The position numbers were made by a program, and so were the translations under genes. A stretch of 16,051 nucleotides of DNA from an uncultured Coprococcus sp. (GTDB lineage: Bacteria > Bacillota > Clostridia > Lachnospirales > Lachnospiraceae): NCBI GenBank assembly GCA_900548215.1, contig URJI01000065.1:1-16051 (forward strand). Reading direction: 5' to 3'. Position 1 is the first letter of the stretch. Every line of letters starts with the position of its first letter. Of this stretch, positions 14,764 to 16,051 are shown one piece after another. The notes under the pieces are model-generated. The model was not told the origin of the DNA. It was given only the letters and a program-made list of their open reading frames with translations, and searched no databases.

Positions 14764-14794
14764 TGCATAACTTTAGTATAATCATGCACAACTT
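14764..14794 (-). promoter_or_regulatory. LytTR-type direct-repeat operator C
   Basis: On the minus strand, AAGTTGTGC-N12-AAGTTATGC, with a 21-bp period. Both half-sites equal those of operator A, but the 12-bp spacer is unrelated to that of A and B. Conservation of the half-sites alone argues that these are the protein-contacted bases. It lies 69-99 bp before the regulator's ATG. Confidence 0.75.
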
Positions 14795-14856
14795 TTCGAC
14801 ATAATGCAACGCAAAAAACCTATAATAATTTAAGCAGCCTCAACCTAATTAATTAC

Positions 14857-14940
14857 TTCGTGGAGCGCCATCCGGTTTATGACAAATCCCCCGGATACTT
14901 CAGGTTCACGAACACCTTTCACCTGCAAACGCTCCACGAA
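14857..14940. other. 84-nt three-way-junction fold (candidate structured RNA) upstream of the LytTR gene
   Basis: TTCGTGGAGCG (14857-14867) and CGCTCCACGAA (14930-14940) form a perfect 11-bp closing stem. Inside it ATCCGG (14870-14875) pairs with CCGGAT (14891-14896), and CAGGT (14901-14905) pairs with ACCTG (14921-14925). Junction linkers are 2, 4 and 4 nt. No U-run follows on either strand. Read on the minus strand it would lie in a long leader of the LytTR gene made from the distal promoter at 15024-15051. It matches no riboswitch class I can recall. A DNA element with inverted termini is the alternative; I see no flanking target duplication. Confidence 0.5.
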
Positions 14941-15023
14941 TCACGTACTTTATATACAATCTCCCACTCATTATCTGGCAGTCATGACATATCAGAAAAT
15001 TCTGCCATCAAAACCATATTTTT

Positions 15024-15051
15024 ATTATATTTGTTTCAATATCGCTTTCAA
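15024..15051 (-). promoter_or_regulatory. Distal sigma70-like promoter toward the LytTR regulator
   Basis: Minus-strand -35 TTGAAA (15051-15046), 16-bp spacer, -10 TATAAT (15029-15024): a near-consensus housekeeping promoter. Transcription would begin near 15017 and run through the three-way-junction segment and operator C, giving a leader of about 320 nt for the regulator gene. ATTGAAA occurs twice here with a 12-bp period. Confidence 0.55.
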
Positions 15052-15066
15052 TGTGTGACAAATATA

Positions 15067-15096
15067 GTGACAACTTTTATGGAACTTTGTTATAAT
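15067..15096 (+). promoter_or_regulatory. Promoter of the XRE-type regulator gene
   Basis: Plus-strand -35 GTGACA (15067-15072), 18-bp spacer, -10 TATAAT (15091-15096). Another GTGACA lies 12 bp further upstream (15055-15060). It is back to back with the minus-strand promoter, the two -35 hexamers being separated by only 15 bp. The ATG follows the -10 by 38 bp. Confidence 0.65.
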
Positions 15097-15134
15097 AAAC
15101 CATCAGTAAAAGGCTTTTAAACAGGAGGTATGAC

Positions 15135-16051
15135 ATGGAACAGATTCAGGATTTGATCAAAAGACATATTGATGCAAATGGATATACCATATATTCACTC
15201 GCATCAATATGCGGCATAAACAGAACCACTCTTCAGAAGGTTCTGGCCGGGCAGAGAAAACTCACTACACAGATGTACGAGAAACTCATCCCTTTCTTCT
15301 CCCTGTCCCCATCTGAAAAAGCTGAATTTGATAAATATTTCCTCATAGACCAGATAGGTCAGGACCGTTACCAGACCCATATGCAGATAAGAAACATACT
15401 TGAAACTCCTGCCGATCTCCTTGGCCAGAGCTCTGCTATTCAGGCAGATTCATTCATAACCGACGTATCGGAGATACCTGATTATGCTTTTATCCACGAT
15501 CAATTCCAGATAACCAGTTTCATATATTCCATAGTCCGATATGCGGTAAAGAATTTTGAAGATCCATACCTGTACATCTTTGCCGACATGAGCAAATCCT
15601 ATATTTCAAATCTGCTCAAACTATTCTACAACGAGGAATTCAGCAGCCTGACTACGACACAGCTCATAGAATTCTGCAAAGTCAGGGATCTGCACGGCAA
15701 CTACGACAACATGCACAATCTGCAGTGCATCGCCAATCTGCTGCCGTTTTTTTCTGCCTGCACAGGGAATTTTTCTGTCCACTATTACTATGCAGCGCAC
15801 AATGACTTTCAGATGGAAGTGATTGCATTTCCAAATTACATCATAACCAACACCCACGTGATATTTCTCTCACCTGATTTCAGGGAGGCATTCTTTGTAG
15901 CAAATGAAGAATTCCATCAACACTATCTGGACGTGTACAATTCCGCACTGTCCAGATCCCACACTCTGACAAACGGCAAACAATCCCCATCAGAGCTGCT
16001 GGACCAGATCATGGACTCGTCACCAGCCACCTATCCAGAACACAATATGTG
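15135..16051 (+). CDS. XRE-type helix-turn-helix transcriptional regulator, 3' end cut off by window
   Basis: The 305 visible residues begin at the ATG at 15135, with AGGAGG 6 nt upstream. Another ATG at 15130 is out of frame and too close to the ribosome site. Residues about 14-45 form a Cro/C1-type helix-turn-helix: GYTIYSLASICGINRTTLQKVLAGQRKLT. The following region (LSPSEKAEFDKYF) is also common in this type of regulator. The rest, to the window edge, is a long region rich in aromatic residues with no motif I recognise; it may be a ligand- or peptide-sensing domain. It is divergently transcribed from the LytTR-lipoprotein operon across a shared control region, which makes that operon a candidate target. 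Base composition is like its neighbours. Confidence 0.8.
   Translation, partial: MEQIQDLIKRHIDANGYTIYSLASICGINRTTLQKVLAGQRKLTTQMYEKLIPFFSLSPSEKAEFDKYFLIDQIGQDRYQTHMQIRNILETPADLLGQSSAIQADSFITDVSEIPDYAFIHDQFQITSFIYSIVRYAVKNFEDPYLYIFADMSKSYISNLLKLFYNEEFSSLTTTQLIEFCKVRDLHGNYDNMHNLQCIANLLPFFSACTGNFSVHYYYAAHNDFQMEVIAFPNYIITNTHVIFLSPDFREAFFVANEEFHQHYLDVYNSALSRSHTLTNGKQSPSELLDQIMDSSPATYPEHNM

Noticed and set aside
14796..14826. Plus-strand promoter TCGACA-19 bp-TATAAT reading into the three-way-junction segment
   Set aside because: The spacer is too long for a confident sigma70 promoter and nothing downstream on that strand looks like a gene or terminator; kept only as a remote possibility.
14976..15007. 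TGGCAG...CTGCCA inverted repeat as a terminator
   Set aside because: The stem is only 6 bp with a 20-nt loop, and no immediate U-run follows on either strand.
14860..15120. Plus-strand open frame of 86 codons between the LytTR and XRE genes
   Set aside because: It would start at a GTG with no ribosome site, runs through the three-way-junction arms and the XRE promoter, and has no recognisable motif.

Overview
The window looks like chromosomal DNA from a gut-type member of the Clostridia, most likely Lachnospiraceae. This is inferred from moderate to low GC, strong AGGAGG-type ribosome binding sites, BspA-like leucine-rich repeats, Big_2 and ricin-lectin modules on secreted proteins, and a LytTR response regulator. 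I cannot assign a species. Nearly everything is surface or cell-wall biology, and all genes but one lie on the minus strand.

Layout, left to right: (1) 1-3171, a two-gene minus-strand operon. It encodes a membrane-anchored zinc-ribbon / von Willebrand A / C-type-lectin-like protein, then a glycoside hydrolase family 3 (NagZ-like) enzyme cut off by the window edge. (2) 3172-3429, a spacer with an intrinsic terminator and a palindrome. (3) 3430-6245, a two-gene operon: a secreted double ricin-lectin M23 peptidase followed by a secreted Big_2 / beta-propeller-like protein. (4) 6428-12439, a 2003-residue secreted protein with an unknown helical N-terminus, about 37 BspA-type repeats, an Ig-like domain, a ricin lectin and an M23 peptidase. 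Its C-terminal module is a close duplicate of the one in the neighbouring peptidase. (5) 12613-14695, a LytTR response regulator followed by a lipoprotein. (6) 14696-15134, a 439-bp divergent control region. (7) 15135 to the right edge, a plus-strand XRE-type regulator, incomplete.

The central observation is that regions 3-5 look like one self-contained regulon. Three direct-repeat sites of the LytTR type (two 9-10 bp half-sites with a 21-bp period) lie before the double-lectin peptidase, the giant protein and the LytTR regulator itself. In all three the nearest half-site is followed, after exactly 8 bp, by a weak -35, a 17-bp spacer and a -10. The two structural-gene promoters also share a leader of equal length (operator to ATG identical to the base). 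Each leader carries a hairpin in which every difference between the copies keeps base pairing, including three two-sided compensatory changes. This suggests a LytTR-controlled cell-wall-hydrolase/adhesin module with a conserved, apparently undescribed leader RNA element. One of the two leader hairpins also looks like an intrinsic terminator.

The divergent region upstream of the regulator holds back-to-back sigma70-like promoters and an 84-nt sequence able to fold as a three-way junction. No sensor kinase for the LytTR protein is visible.
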